From contig NZ_RQSP01000020.1 in the NCBI RefSeq assembly GCF_009078285.1, forward strand, positions 1-47,927: a DNA stretch of 47,927 bases. The letters run 5' to 3'. The notes below the pieces were generated by a model. It was not told the origin of the DNA. It worked only from the letters and a program-made list of their open reading frames with translations, and ran no database searches. The position numbers were made by a program, and so were the translations under genes. Shown one piece after another: positions 33,123 to 42,605 of the stretch. The DNA is from Bifidobacterium jacchi (GTDB lineage Bacteria; Actinomycetota; Actinomycetes; Actinomycetales; Bifidobacteriaceae). Position 1 is the first letter of the stretch. The number at the start of each line of letters is the position of its first letter.

Positions 33123-34058
33123 TCAGCGGAACAATGCGTAGTCGCCGCTGGGGTAGCCGAGTGCGAAGGCCTGCTTGGCGCGCGTCGCAGCAAGCAGTGC
33201 CAATGCGCGTCGTGCCGGATCGACCGTGCCGAGAGCCGCGGCGCCTGACGCGCCATCGGTGCCCGTCGCGGTGCTGTCGTCGGCAAAGGCTCCCAGCTCC
33301 TCGCGCGCGCAGTCGATTTCGATGATGGCCGTCGTGGGCGCATGCAGCCCGGTCGCCGGATCGATCGCGGAATCAGGGTCGGCGATGAGCTGATCGATCG
33401 CATACACCTTCTGTCGCGGATCGCTGACGGTATGGTCGGCTTTCTGCGCGGCTGAAATCAGCTGTTGCGCGGTTGTCTTATGATGATCGCTCAGCGTCAG
33501 ACTCGCGCCCGACGCGCCGCGCGCAGCCAGCAGCTCCAGGGCGAATCCCGCGCGATCCTCGGCCAGCGACATCGTCGTCAGCTGCTTCGGCGCGACCGCG
33601 GCGACATTCTGTGACTGATTCGACGGATTCGACCGATCCGACTGTGTCGACAGCGCCGACAAAGCGGTCGCATCGATTGCGTCGGATGATGGATCGGGAT
33701 AGTCGTCATCCGCGGAATCGAGTCGTTGCACCAGCCGCCATGCCGCAATGCCGGCTTGCGCGCTGCGCAACGCGCCCTCCTGCATGCGGTTTTCGCATCC
33801 GGCCGCAACGTCCAGCCATTCGGATTCGGCCGATCGCGCCGCGAAATACCGTTCGATCAGCGGTGCGGCGGCTGCGAATACGGTGTCGTGGTGGGCGGAC
33901 GCGGCATAGAACGCCGATTCGCATGCGCTGAAGGTCTGCTGCGATTCTGCCGCACCGTCAACGCGAGGCATGCCGCATCCGCCTGCGATCGCAGTCATCG
34001 TGAACGCCAGCGTACATGCGGTTATGCGGGCGGGGGAGAGTCGATGACGTGTCTGCAT
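33123..34058 (-). CDS. Lipoprotein of unknown function
   Basis: This is a 311-residue protein. The signal peptide ends in the lipobox IAGGC, with lipidated Cys28. The mature part is helical, Ala-rich and Cys-poor (CESAFYAA and GCENRM are the only notable Cys positions), with a Ser/Asn-rich middle (about residues 125-150). I do not recognise a family. It is divergent from nusA by 76 bases and occupies the place where rimP usually lies upstream of nusA. Start at 34058 has AGGAGC 6 bases upstream. Ferritin-like or ligand-binding folds are possible but unsupported. Confidence 0.75.
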   Translation of the reverse strand: MQTRHRLSPARITACTLAFTMTAIAGGCGMPRVDGAAESQQTFSACESAFYAASAHHDTVFAAAAPLIERYFAARSAESEWLDVAAGCENRMQEGALRSAQAGIAAWRLVQRLDSADDDYPDPSSDAIDATALSALSTQSDRSNPSNQSQNVAAVAPKQLTTMSLAEDRAGFALELLAARGASGASLTLSDHHKTTAQQLISAAQKADHTVSDPRQKVYAIDQLIADPDSAIDPATGLHAPTTAIIEIDCAREELGAFADDSTATGTDGASGAAALGTVDPARRALALLAATRAKQAFALGYPSGDYALFR

Positions 34059-34134
34059 AAGCTCCTACACTAATATCTGACTGTGACCATAGGGGCGACA
34101 AAGCCCTGTATAACTTCATAGGAGGTCGGGACGC

Positions 34135-35196
34135 ATGGAACTGGATCTGACGGGGATGCATCGGCTGGCCGCCGAACAGGGCATTGATCCCGAGACGCTG
34201 GATGCCGCATTGTCCGAGGCACTGCGTCTGGCATACATGAAGACTTCTCATCCGTCCAAGCATGCTCGCGTCGAGCTCGATGAGCGCGCCGGCACCTTCA
34301 CCATCTGGGCGCGCAAGGAGATTCCGGTCGAACCCACTGAAGACAACCCGCATCCCGAGCCCGAGCTGAGCGAGGAGTATGACGATACGCCGCGCGATTT
34401 CGGTCGTCTCGCGGCGGCCACCGCGCGCCAGGTCATCGGCCAGCTGTTCCGCAAAGTCGAGGATGATCGCATTTTCGGCGCGTTCTCGGGGCAGAAGGGC
34501 AATCTGGTGACGGGTGTCGTACAGCAGGATGCCAGCGATCCGACCAATGTGCATGTCGCCATCGGCGATGTCGAGGCCATCCTTCCCCGGCGCGAGCAGG
34601 TGCCGGGCGAGCGCTACCGCCACGGCGAGCGTCTGCGCGTCTATGTGGTCAACGTGGCCCGCGGCCTCAAGGGGCCGGAGATCGTCGTGTCCCGCTCCCA
34701 TCCGGAACTGGTGCGCAAACTGTTCGAGCGCGAGGTGCCCGAACTGGTTTCCGGCGCGGTGTCGATCATGGCCATCGCGCGTGAGGCCGGCGCCCGCACG
34801 AAGATCGCCGTCAAGGCGAATACGGAGGGCGTCAATCCCAAGGGCGCTTTGATCGGTCCTGGCGGCGCACGTGTGCGTGCGGTGATGGAGAATCTCGGCT
34901 CCGAGAAGATCGACATCGTCGACTGGTCCGCGGATCCGTCGGTGTTCGTCGCATCGGCGCTGTCTCCGGCCGTCGCCACCGGCGTGCAGATCATCAGCGA
35001 GAAGAACAAAACCGCCATCGCGTTCATTCACGACAGTCAGCTGTCGTTGGCCATCGGCAAGGAGGGACAGAACGCCCGTCTTGCGGCCAAGCTCACCGGC
35101 TGGAAGATCGGTATCGAGTCGGCTGAGGCGCACGCGAAGAAGCAGGCGGCTGCTCAGGCTGCGCAGTCGGCTCAGTCGGCTCAGTCGGCGCAATGA
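34135..35196 (+). CDS. nusA: Transcription termination/antitermination factor NusA
   Basis: The product has 353 residues, with a NusA N-terminal domain (about 1-130), an S1 domain (about 135-205, GNLVTGVVQQ) and two KH domains (GVNPKGALIGPGGARVRAVM; LSLAIGKEGQNARLAAKLTG). It lacks the C-terminal acidic repeats of E. coli NusA, as expected for actinobacteria. A tail of AQSAQSAQSAQ is encoded by a 9-base tandem repeat. TAGGAGGTCGGG precedes the ATG. It is the first gene of the nusA-infB-rbfA-truB-ribF cluster. Confidence 0.96.
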   Translation: MELDLTGMHRLAAEQGIDPETLDAALSEALRLAYMKTSHPSKHARVELDERAGTFTIWARKEIPVEPTEDNPHPEPELSEEYDDTPRDFGRLAAATARQVIGQLFRKVEDDRIFGAFSGQKGNLVTGVVQQDASDPTNVHVAIGDVEAILPRREQVPGERYRHGERLRVYVVNVARGLKGPEIVVSRSHPELVRKLFEREVPELVSGAVSIMAIAREAGARTKIAVKANTEGVNPKGALIGPGGARVRAVMENLGSEKIDIVDWSADPSVFVASALSPAVATGVQIISEKNKTAIAFIHDSQLSLAIGKEGQNARLAAKLTGWKIGIESAEAHAKKQAAAQAAQSAQSAQSAQ

Positions 35197-35545
35197 CGCA
35201 GCGGCAGGCGACACAGGCGAAATGAAGCGCCTGTGAGATTGACGCCGGTGAGTCTTCCGTGATATTGACTGATATCGACTACGTGATGGTGATATTGACG
35301 TTGTGATCGACGGGCGTCGCGTTGTGCGGCGCCCGATCCATTCGGGTGTGTCGCGCTGGGCGCGCACATCCAGCGGCACGGGTATGCTTGTGTGCGAATC
35401 CGAGCATGGCCGCGCTCTACGGTCATGCCTGAATGACGAAGAACTGAGGCAGCACGATCATGGTCGCACGATGATACGAGGTAGGCGCTCGGTAATCAAA
35501 CAATAACCGCGGCTCACATGCACGCGGTTGTGAACAGGAGAGATA
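35197..35545. other. nusA-infB spacer, ylxR position
   Basis: In many bacteria ylxR lies here. I see repeats of GTGATATTGAC (35260-35300), an inverted repeat CGGGCG..CGCCCG (35311-35335) and a TATGCT box (35383-35388) that may serve infB. A 67-codon frame from GTG at 35303 includes GTGMLVCESEHGRALR, faintly like the end of YlxR, but it lacks the CVGCR signature and a Shine-Dalgarno. I do not call a gene. Confidence 0.45.
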
Positions 35546-38470
35546 TTGGCAGCGAAAAAGCGCGTGTATGAATTGGCCAAGGATTATGGCATAGACAGCA
35601 AGACGGTGCTTGACACATTCAAGGAACTGGGGGAGTTCGTCAAGTCCGCATCATCAACCGTCGAGCCGCCGGCTGCTCGGCGACTGCATGCAGCGCTTGT
35701 CAAGAAGGGGGCAATCCCCGGTGGCAAGCAGGACGATCACGATAACCGCGATAACAAGACGCAGCGCGAGGTGCGTCCCGCTGCGGGTCATCCGCAGGCT
35801 GTGAAGTCGGCTCCGACCCCGGCCGCGCGTGCCGCGGCACCCATGCCGACCGCACCGAGGCAGACTCGGGATGCGGGTGCATCCGAACCGGCTGCGGCTC
35901 CTTCCCCGATGTCGGCGAAGCCGTCCGCTCCGACGCCTCACACCATTGCACACGATGTCCCGAAGCCGGGCGCGGCTCTGCCTCGTCCTTCGCAGCGCCG
36001 TGATCGCGATGAGCGTCCGGTTCGTGATGGCCGTGATGGTCGCGGTGAGCGTAATGAGCGCGGTGAGCGCGGCGGTCGCCCGATGTCGGGCGCCCCGCGT
36101 CCGCATACCCCGCGTCCGGCTCAGCCGGGTGCCGAGGCTGCAGCCGCGGCCGGCAATCGCATGCATGGTGCGACTCCCGGACCTCGTCCGGGCAACAATC
36201 CGTTCAGCCGCAAGCAGGGCATGCATACGCCCACGCCGGGCGATATCCCGCGTCCGCATCCGATGGCGCGTCCGTCCGTGAACAGCAACGAGCGCGGAGG
36301 TCGCGGTGGCCGTGGCGCCGGTGCAGGTGCCGGGCAGCGTGGCGGTTTCCGTGGTCGTCCGGGTCAGGGCGGTGCTCCTCGTCCCGGTCAGTGGGGGCAT
36401 AGCCGTCCGGGGCAGGGCGGTGCGCGTCCGGGCCAGGGCGGCGGCAGCCGTTTCGGCGGCAATGGCGCGCAGGGCGGCGGTTTCCAGTCGGCCGGTTCGG
36501 GCAATGGTCCCGCACGCGGCGGTCGTGGAGGTCGCGGCGGCGCTGCAGGCGCGTTCGGTCGTCAGGGCGGCAAGTCCTCGAAGGCGCGCAAGAACCGTCT
36601 TGCAAAGCGTCAGGAATTCCAGGAGATGAAGGCTCCGGTCATCGGCGGCGTGCGCATTCCGACCGGCAACGGACAGACCGTCCGTCTGCGTCAGGGCGCT
36701 TCGCTCGCCGATCTGGCCGAGAAGATCAACGTCAATCCGGCGGCTCTGGTCACCGTGCTGTTCCATCTCGGCGAGATGGCCACCGCAACCCAGTCGCTCG
36801 ACGAGTCCACGTTCCAGATTCTGGGCGAGGAGATCGGCTGGAACATCAAGATCGTCTCCGCCGAGGAGGAAGACAAGGAGCTTCTGCAGCAGTTCGACAT
36901 CAACCTTGATGAGGAGGAGCTGCAGGATGACGAGGATCTCAAGCCTCGTCCTCCGGTCGTCACCGTCATGGGCCATGTCGATCATGGTAAGACCCGACTG
37001 CTCGACACAATCCGCAAGACGAACGTCGTCGCCCGCGAGGCCGGCGGCATCACCCAGCGCATCGGCGCCTATCAGGTGACGGTCGAGCTGGACGGCGAGA
37101 AGCGCAAGATCACGTTCCTTGATACCCCTGGCCACGAGGCGTTCACCGCCATGCGTGCACGTGGCGCCGAGATCACCGATGTGGCGATCATCGTCGTCGC
37201 CGCGGATGATGGCGTCATGCCGCAGACCGTGGAGGCGATCAACCATGCGCAGGCTGCCAAGGTGCCGATCGTCGTCGCGGTCAACAAGATCGATAAGCCG
37301 GGCGCGAACCCCGAAAAGGTGCGCGGCCAGCTCACCGAGTTCGGACTCGTCCCCGAGGAGTACGGCGGCGACACCATGTTCGTCGACATCTCCGCGAAGA
37401 TGGGCACCAACGTCGACAAGCTGCTTGAAGCGGTCCTGCTTACCGCCGACGCCGATCTCGATCTGCGCGCCAACCCCGACATGGATGCGCGTGGCGCCAC
37501 CATCGAAGCACGACTCGACAAGGGCCGTGGCGCGGTGGCCACCGTGCTGGTCCAGCAGGGTACGCTGCACATCGGCGACGCGATCGTGGCCGGTACCTCG
37601 TATGGCCGCGTGCGCGCCATGCTTGACGAGAACGGCAACCACATGCAGTCCGCCGCACCGTCCACGCCGGTTCAGGTGCTCGGCCTGACCTCGGTGCCCA
37701 CCGCAGGTGACCTGTTCCTCGTCGCCAGCGATGACCGCACCGCGCGCCAGATCGCCGAAAAGCGTCAGGCCACGGAGCGCGCAGCCCAGCTGGCGAAGCG
37801 TCGCAAGGTCGTCTCGCTCGAAAGCCTCAAGGAGCAGTTCGCCAAGGCTGAGGTCGACATGCTCAACATCGTCATCAAGGGCGATTCCTCCGGCTCCGTC
37901 GAGGCGCTTGAGGACTCCCTGATGAAGATCGAGGTGTCCGACGAGGTCGGTATCCAGGTCATCCACCGCGGTGTCGGTGCGATCACCCAGAACGACGTCA
38001 ACCTCGCCTCCGTCGACAAGGCCGTGATCATCGGCTTCAACGTGCGTCCGAACCGTCAGGTGCAGGATCTCGCCGACCGTGAGGGCGTCGAGATCAAGTA
38101 CTACTCGATCATCTACAAGGCGATCGAGGATGTCGAAGCCGCGCTCAAGGGCATGCTCAAGCCGGAATACGAGGAGGTCGTCACCTCGCATTCGGAGATC
38201 CGCGAGATCTTCCGCTCCTCCAAGTTCGGCAACATCGCCGGCGTCATGGTGCAGGACGGCGAGGTCAAGCGCGGTACGAAGTGCCGTATCCTGCGCGAGG
38301 GCGTCGCCAAGGTCAACGATCTGGAGATCGCGTCGCTGCGTCGCTTCAAGGACGACGTGCAGTCCGTCAAGGAAGGATACGAGGCCGGTATCAACCTCGG
38401 CACCTTCAACGACATCGAGCTGGGCGACATCATCGAGACCTACGAGATGCGCGAGGTCGAGCGCAAGTAG
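35546..38470 (+). CDS. infB: Translation initiation factor IF-2
   Basis: The product has 974 residues. The GTPase delivers initiator tRNA to the ribosome. An IF2 N-terminal domain ([17 protein letters not shown], residues 1-50) is followed by a roughly 300-residue Gly/Arg/Pro-rich low-complexity linker (repeats of GQGG, RGG, RP), then a second IF2N-like domain and the G domain: G1 GHVDHGKT (476-483), G3 DTPGHEAF, G4 NKID. C-terminal domains continue to EMREVERK. The start codon is TTG at 35546, with AGGAGAG six bases before it. TTG may limit initiation. A strong terminator follows the stop. Confidence 0.97.
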   Translation: MAAKKRVYELAKDYGIDSKTVLDTFKELGEFVKSASSTVEPPAARRLHAALVKKGAIPGGKQDDHDNRDNKTQREVRPAAGHPQAVKSAPTPAARAAAPMPTAPRQTRDAGASEPAAAPSPMSAKPSAPTPHTIAHDVPKPGAALPRPSQRRDRDERPVRDGRDGRGERNERGERGGRPMSGAPRPHTPRPAQPGAEAAAAAGNRMHGATPGPRPGNNPFSRKQGMHTPTPGDIPRPHPMARPSVNSNERGGRGGRGAGAGAGQRGGFRGRPGQGGAPRPGQWGHSRPGQGGARPGQGGGSRFGGNGAQGGGFQSAGSGNGPARGGRGGRGGAAGAFGRQGGKSSKARKNRLAKRQEFQEMKAPVIGGVRIPTGNGQTVRLRQGASLADLAEKINVNPAALVTVLFHLGEMATATQSLDESTFQILGEEIGWNIKIVSAEEEDKELLQQFDINLDEEELQDDEDLKPRPPVVTVMGHVDHGKTRLLDTIRKTNVVAREAGGITQRIGAYQVTVELDGEKRKITFLDTPGHEAFTAMRARGAEITDVAIIVVAADDGVMPQTVEAINHAQAAKVPIVVAVNKIDKPGANPEKVRGQLTEFGLVPEEYGGDTMFVDISAKMGTNVDKLLEAVLLTADADLDLRANPDMDARGATIEARLDKGRGAVATVLVQQGTLHIGDAIVAGTSYGRVRAMLDENGNHMQSAAPSTPVQVLGLTSVPTAGDLFLVASDDRTARQIAEKRQATERAAQLAKRRKVVSLESLKEQFAKAEVDMLNIVIKGDSSGSVEALEDSLMKIEVSDEVGIQVIHRGVGAITQNDVNLASVDKAVIIGFNVRPNRQVQDLADREGVEIKYYSIIYKAIEDVEAALKGMLKPEYEEVVTSHSEIREIFRSSKFGNIAGVMVQDGEVKRGTKCRILREGVAKVNDLEIASLRRFKDDVQSVKEGYEAGINLGTFNDIELGDIIETYEMREVERK

Positions 38471-38486
38471 CGTCAGCCCGTAATCG

Positions 38487-38535
38487 TATGGCCCCCTCAG
38501 CCCTCAGCCGAGGGGGCCATACTTGTTTGTTCTGT
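38487..38535 (+). terminator. Terminator after infB
   Basis: TATGGCCCCCT pairs with AGGGGGCCATA, followed by CTTGTTTGTTCTGTTTTG. It lies between infB and rbfA, so rbfA may need read-through or its own promoter. Confidence 0.8.
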
Positions 38536-38575
38536 TTTGTTTGTTGATTTGTTTTGCTTGTTGAAAGGACTCTAT

Positions 38576-39229
38576 ATGGCAGGAACGAATCCGCGCGCGG
38601 CGCGCATCGCCGCACTTATCCAGCGCGTCATCGCCTCGTCGATGGAAGCGCAGCTGCACGACAAGCGTCTTGCGTCGGTGACCATCACCGACGTGCGCGT
38701 CACCAACGATCTGCAGATCGCCAAGATCTACTGGACTCAGCTCGGGCGCGAAGGCAAGGAGCAGGGCGAGCGCAAGCGTGCCAAGCAGGCGCTTGAGCAG
38801 GCCAAGGGACGGTTGCGCTCACTGGTCGGCGCGAAGGCCGGCTTGCGTCTGACCCCGCAGCTGCAGTTCATCTATGATGAGGTGCCGACCGAGGCGCATG
38901 AGATCGAGGATATTCTCGCCATGGCACGCAAGCGTGACGCCGAACTCGCCAAGGCGCGCGAAACCGCGCAGTATGCTGGCGAATCCGACCCGTACAAGCA
39001 TCCCGAGGAACGCGACGAGTCCGATTACGATGATGCGGACTACGACGCTGATACCGATGACGCGGACTACGATGACGCTGACCATGACGACGCGGCTGAC
39101 CACGACGACACGGACATTGACGCCGACTACGGCGATGAGAATGCCTTGCTGGCCGATGAGGCCGAAGGCGATGCCGATGCCGTGCAGGTCGAGGACTTCG
39201 ACGGCCCGGATTCGGTGGATCAGGCGTGA
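38576..39229 (+). CDS. rbfA: 30S ribosome-binding factor A
   Basis: The product has 217 residues. The KH-type RbfA domain (residues 1-120; RAARIAALIQRVIASSMEAQ, RLASVTITDVRVTNDLQIAK, FIYDEV) assists late 30S maturation and cold adaptation. A roughly 95-residue tail is extremely acidic, with DYDDADYD-type repeats, and has no counterpart in standard RbfA. Start at 38576 has AAAGGA. Its TGA overlaps the GTG start candidate of truB. Confidence 0.95.
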   Translation: MAGTNPRAARIAALIQRVIASSMEAQLHDKRLASVTITDVRVTNDLQIAKIYWTQLGREGKEQGERKRAKQALEQAKGRLRSLVGAKAGLRLTPQLQFIYDEVPTEAHEIEDILAMARKRDAELAKARETAQYAGESDPYKHPEERDESDYDDADYDADTDDADYDDADHDDAADHDDTDIDADYGDENALLADEAEGDADAVQVEDFDGPDSVDQA

Positions 39230-41019
39230 TCGCGACGCATATGGTCTCGGCGTCTTCTTCTGGCGCGGGGCAGCCGCCGAGTCGGGGGCGGTCGAATCGG
39301 GTGAAGTCGATGCAGAAGCGCCCGAGTCGGCGGCTGCCGCTCAGCGGACTGCTGCTCATCGACAAGCCGCAGGGGGTGACGAGTTTCGACGTGGTGGCTG
39401 CCGTGCGTGGGACGCTGCACATGAAGAAGGTCGGCCATGCCGGCACGCTCGATCCGATGGCGACCGGCGCACTGATCGTCGGGTTCGGCGATGCGACGCG
39501 ACTGCTGCCGTATATCGTCGAACATGACAAGACCTATGAGGCTACGATTCGTCTCGGTCGATCCACCACCACCGATGATGCGGACGGCGAACTGATTGAT
39601 ATGCCGCTGACCGAGTATGGCGATGCGTGGCGTGTGCTGGCTGCGCGGTTGGACTCGCGTGGCGGCTCGGCTATCGACATGGGTTCGGCAACGCAGGAGT
39701 GGCGAAAGCTCATCACTAGCACGATCGCCGAACGGCTGACCGGACGCATCGAACAGGTGCCGAACACGTTCTCCGCCATCAAGATCAATGGCCGACGGGC
39801 CTACGACCTGGCGCGAGCGGGCGGTGACGTTGAGCTCAAAGCGCGGCCGGTGGTCATTCATGCGTTTTCGTTGCTGGATATGCGCATCGGATTCGTGGAT
39901 CGGGGTCGCACGAATGGGCCGCTGCTCGACTATGCGGCTGCTGGCTGTGTTGCTGATGGTTGCTCTGTTGCTGATGATGGTTGTCTTGCCGATGCTCGCT
40001 CTGCTAGCAGAGGTTCTTCTGGCGCTGATTCTGTCGGTGCTGGCTTCATTGGAGTCAATGTCGATGAGGTCAATATCGATGTTGCTGGTATCGTTGATGC
40101 GGGCATCGGTAGCGTCGGTTCCAGTGCGCGCACGGAAAGCTGTGAGCGGACTGAGTTTGTTCCTGCGATCGATGTGCATGTGCGTGTCACTTGTTCCGCT
40201 GGCACTTATATTCGCGCGTTGGCTCGCGATCTCGGCACCATGCTCGGTTGCGGCGGTTACCTGACGAGGCTGCGTCGCACCCGCGTCGGCAGATTCGCGT
40301 TGCCCGACTATCAGGGTGCGGCGAATGCCGGGGGTGCAACGGTGGATTCCGATCGATTGTTGCTTACGACGGTGGCTGAGCGCGTTGATGCAGGTGTGAC
40401 TGGTGATGCGGCCGTGATTGACATGCCGGTGATCCATGCGCATGCCGAGCCGAAGACGTTCGTGAATCGCGACGGCGAGACCGTGACGCGGCTCAAGTGC
40501 GTATTTGATGTGCCGTCGGTTACTGGCGTCGCCGGAAACGTTGCGGTGCATGACACATCTGATACGGGTGATAACGGTGGCTCCGATGATTCTGGTGCCA
40601 CCCATGCCGGTGGTTCTGTGGGGTACTCCGGTGGAAACGCTGATGGGAATCCCAAGGGAAATCCCGATGGAAACCATGACGGTGAGGCAGGCAACGGCTC
40701 TGCCAGCGATCTGTCGCTCGACAGGGCCGGATGGCTGCGCTCGCAGGCGTTGCACATGGCGGATGCCGCACGAGGGGCGATGCCATGCCTGAATATCACC
40801 ATTGATGAGGCGCGTCTGCTGCGCTTCGGCCAGCGCATCGAGCGCAGTGGTCTGCGCAAGGACACGGCGTATGCTGCGATCGCGCCGTTTGTGTGCGATG
40901 CGAGCCACAGTGGCGATGACGGAGATGGTGACGCTGAGCTCGGTGATCTCGTTGCCATCGTCGAACGCGCGAATGCCCATCAGATCAAGCCGGTGACAGT
41001 GTTCACGGCTGCGCAGTGA
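39226..41019 (+). CDS. truB: tRNA pseudouridine-55 synthase with large insertions
   Basis: The product has 597 residues versus 300-350 for usual TruB. The catalytic core is clear: GLLLIDKPQGVTSFDVV, active-site Asp76 in GHAGTLDPMATGAL, KTYEATIRLG, RRAYDLARAG and VRVTCSAGTYIRALARDLG. About 80 residues are inserted at about 230-312 between YDLARAG..LLDM and VRVTCSAG, and about 75 Gly/Asn/Asp-rich residues at about 425-500. Both are low-complexity and encoded by less GC-rich DNA. The GTG at 39226 overlaps the rbfA stop; ATG at 39241 or 39310 are alternatives. Insertions keep the frame and end cleanly, so the enzyme is probably active. Confidence 0.9.
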   Translation: MIATHMVSASSSGAGQPPSRGRSNRVKSMQKRPSRRLPLSGLLLIDKPQGVTSFDVVAAVRGTLHMKKVGHAGTLDPMATGALIVGFGDATRLLPYIVEHDKTYEATIRLGRSTTTDDADGELIDMPLTEYGDAWRVLAARLDSRGGSAIDMGSATQEWRKLITSTIAERLTGRIEQVPNTFSAIKINGRRAYDLARAGGDVELKARPVVIHAFSLLDMRIGFVDRGRTNGPLLDYAAAGCVADGCSVADDGCLADARSASRGSSGADSVGAGFIGVNVDEVNIDVAGIVDAGIGSVGSSARTESCERTEFVPAIDVHVRVTCSAGTYIRALARDLGTMLGCGGYLTRLRRTRVGRFALPDYQGAANAGGATVDSDRLLLTTVAERVDAGVTGDAAVIDMPVIHAHAEPKTFVNRDGETVTRLKCVFDVPSVTGVAGNVAVHDTSDTGDNGGSDDSGATHAGGSVGYSGGNADGNPKGNPDGNHDGEAGNGSASDLSLDRAGWLRSQALHMADAARGAMPCLNITIDEARLLRFGQRIERSGLRKDTAYAAIAPFVCDASHSGDDGDGDAELGDLVAIVERANAHQIKPVTVFTAAQ

Positions 41020-41211
41020 GCGTGGCTGCCTACGTTCGATACGGTGAATGCACGGTTTTCGATGCCGCCCACTACAGTAGACGCGGCATCTTGAATCGTG
41101 GCATGCGGACGGATCGGTGTGCGATGGCGTGCGATGGCATCTTCTCGCACATGATCGGTCTGCGGCGTTGACCGCAATGGTCTTCAATGAACAGCAACAG
41201 CAAGGACGGCA
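41020..41211. other. truB-ribF spacer
   Basis: About 190 bases without a gene. It includes GTGCGATGGCGTGCGATGGC, a duplicated 10-mer near 41119. No clear promoter or terminator was identified. Confidence 0.4.
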
Positions 41212-42420
41212 ATGGATATCACGTACCTGACTCCGGATGAGAACGGCGACATCGCGTGGCCGGATTTCGATCGCAATCGTCGCTCCGTCGTGACGCTGGG
41301 CGCATTCGATGGCATGCATCGTGGGCATCAGGCGGTGATCGATCGCGTGGTGGCATTGGCGAAGAAGCATGACGCGATGTCGATCGTCATTCTGTTTGAT
41401 CCTCGTCCTGCATTCGTTCATGGGTGGGCGGCCGCGCATGACGGTGAAGAGCCTTCCGACGATGTGACCGATGTGAATGCGCTGAGCGGGGTTGATGATC
41501 GTTTGGCGTATATGCGTCGGGCCGGTGTGGAGCATGCGCTGGTGGTTCGTTACTCGCTGGCATTTGCGGCGAAGTCGTATCTGTTCTTCCTTGGCCAGTG
41601 CACTGGCAGACTGGGTATGCGCACGTTGGTGTTGGGTGCTGATGCCGCGCTTGGCGCAGGGCGGAAGGGCGATGTGAAGACCATCGCCGCTCTCGCTGCC
41701 TCCGCCGGGGTGTTCGAGCTTGATGTGGTTGATGACCTCGGTCCTGGTGAGGTGAGGATTCCTCGAGATTGGAAGCCGCAGATGCCGGATGCGTGGGGAG
41801 AGCCGGCTGATCCGCTGGCCGTCGCGTCGAAGGCGGAACGCCGTGCGTGGAGCAAGCGTCATCAGGCGAGGAGCGTGCGCGCATGGAGTTCCAGCAATGT
41901 GCGCTATCTGCTGGGACATGGACGCATCAAGGATGCCAATGAGATTCTCGGGCGTGCGCACGGTGTCATCGGCACGGTGGTGCACGGAGAGGAGCGCGGA
42001 CGCACGATCGGTTTTCCCACGGCGAACCTGAGTGCGGATGTCATCGGATATCTGCCGGTCGATGGCGTATATGCAGGTTGGCTGATTGATCTTGGTTCCG
42101 TGGCTGACGTTGACACCGATGCCGGTGCTGGAACCGATGCGACTGTGGAAGCCGACGATACCACTGCTGCGAAGAGCGGGGCGCGATGGCCAGCGGCCAT
42201 TTCCATCGGGACCAAACCGACGTTCAGCGAGAAGACCGGACTGCACGAGCGCGTGGTCGAAGCCTACTGCATCACCGACGACTGGTTGGAACTGTACGGT
42301 CACCGGGTGCGTGTCGAGTTCGCCGGTTTCCTTCGCCCGCAGGTAAGGTTCGACGGTGTCGACGCGCTGAAGGCAGAACTTGCCCGTAACGTCGAGGAGA
42401 CCAAGCGCCTGACGGCATGA
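41212..42420 (+). CDS. ribF: Bifunctional riboflavin kinase/FAD synthetase
   Basis: The product has 402 residues. The N-terminal FMN adenylyltransferase domain carries VTLGAFDGMHRGHQAVIDR, FDPRPA in place of the common TFDPHP, and later SSSNVRYLLGHGRIKDA. The C-terminal riboflavin kinase domain has GRTIGFPTANL, GVYAGW and SIGTKPTF, with an Asp/Thr/Ala-rich insertion of about 30 residues (about 300-330) between GVYAG and SIGTKPTF. Start at 41212 has AAGGACGG. It ends the nusA cluster and is convergent with radA. Confidence 0.96.
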   Translation: MDITYLTPDENGDIAWPDFDRNRRSVVTLGAFDGMHRGHQAVIDRVVALAKKHDAMSIVILFDPRPAFVHGWAAAHDGEEPSDDVTDVNALSGVDDRLAYMRRAGVEHALVVRYSLAFAAKSYLFFLGQCTGRLGMRTLVLGADAALGAGRKGDVKTIAALAASAGVFELDVVDDLGPGEVRIPRDWKPQMPDAWGEPADPLAVASKAERRAWSKRHQARSVRAWSSSNVRYLLGHGRIKDANEILGRAHGVIGTVVHGEERGRTIGFPTANLSADVIGYLPVDGVYAGWLIDLGSVADVDTDAGAGTDATVEADDTTAAKSGARWPAAISIGTKPTFSEKTGLHERVVEAYCITDDWLELYGHRVRVEFAGFLRPQVRFDGVDALKAELARNVEETKRLTA

Positions 42421-42534
42421 TGTGCTGTTTGCCACTGTAAAGTGCATCTTGGTCCTCCTGCCAATAGGGTGTTCGTTGAGTTCGCTAGCGGTTCGTTGGT
42501 AACTGATCGGTCTGGTGTCATTGGTTGCCCAATT

Positions 42535-42576
42535 GCTAGTGATCTGTCTCGCAAATAATGACGAGACAGACCACTA
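42535..42576. terminator. Inverted repeat between convergent ribF and radA
   Basis: CTAGTG-AT-CTGTCTCG pairs with CGAGACAG-AC-CACTAG around a 10-base loop. No T-run follows, so termination is possible but not proven. A second small hairpin (42587-42606) overlaps the radA stop. Confidence 0.45.
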
Positions 42577-42605
42577 GGAGCACATAGCAGGCGCTTTCGC
42601 GCCCG

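Noticed and set aside
35303..35506. A degenerate ylxR gene
   Set aside because: Only a faint C-terminal resemblance is seen. The CVGCR signature is missing and there is no Shine-Dalgarno, so it is kept as a note only.
35654..38191. An 845-codon open frame antisense to infB
   Set aside because: It is a shadow of infB codon bias, with no start signal or recognisable domain.
39220..42447. A 1075-codon open frame antisense to truB and ribF
   Set aside because: It mirrors codon bias of the sense genes in high-G+C DNA, is rich in Arg/His/Thr, has no Shine-Dalgarno and overlaps two well-supported genes.
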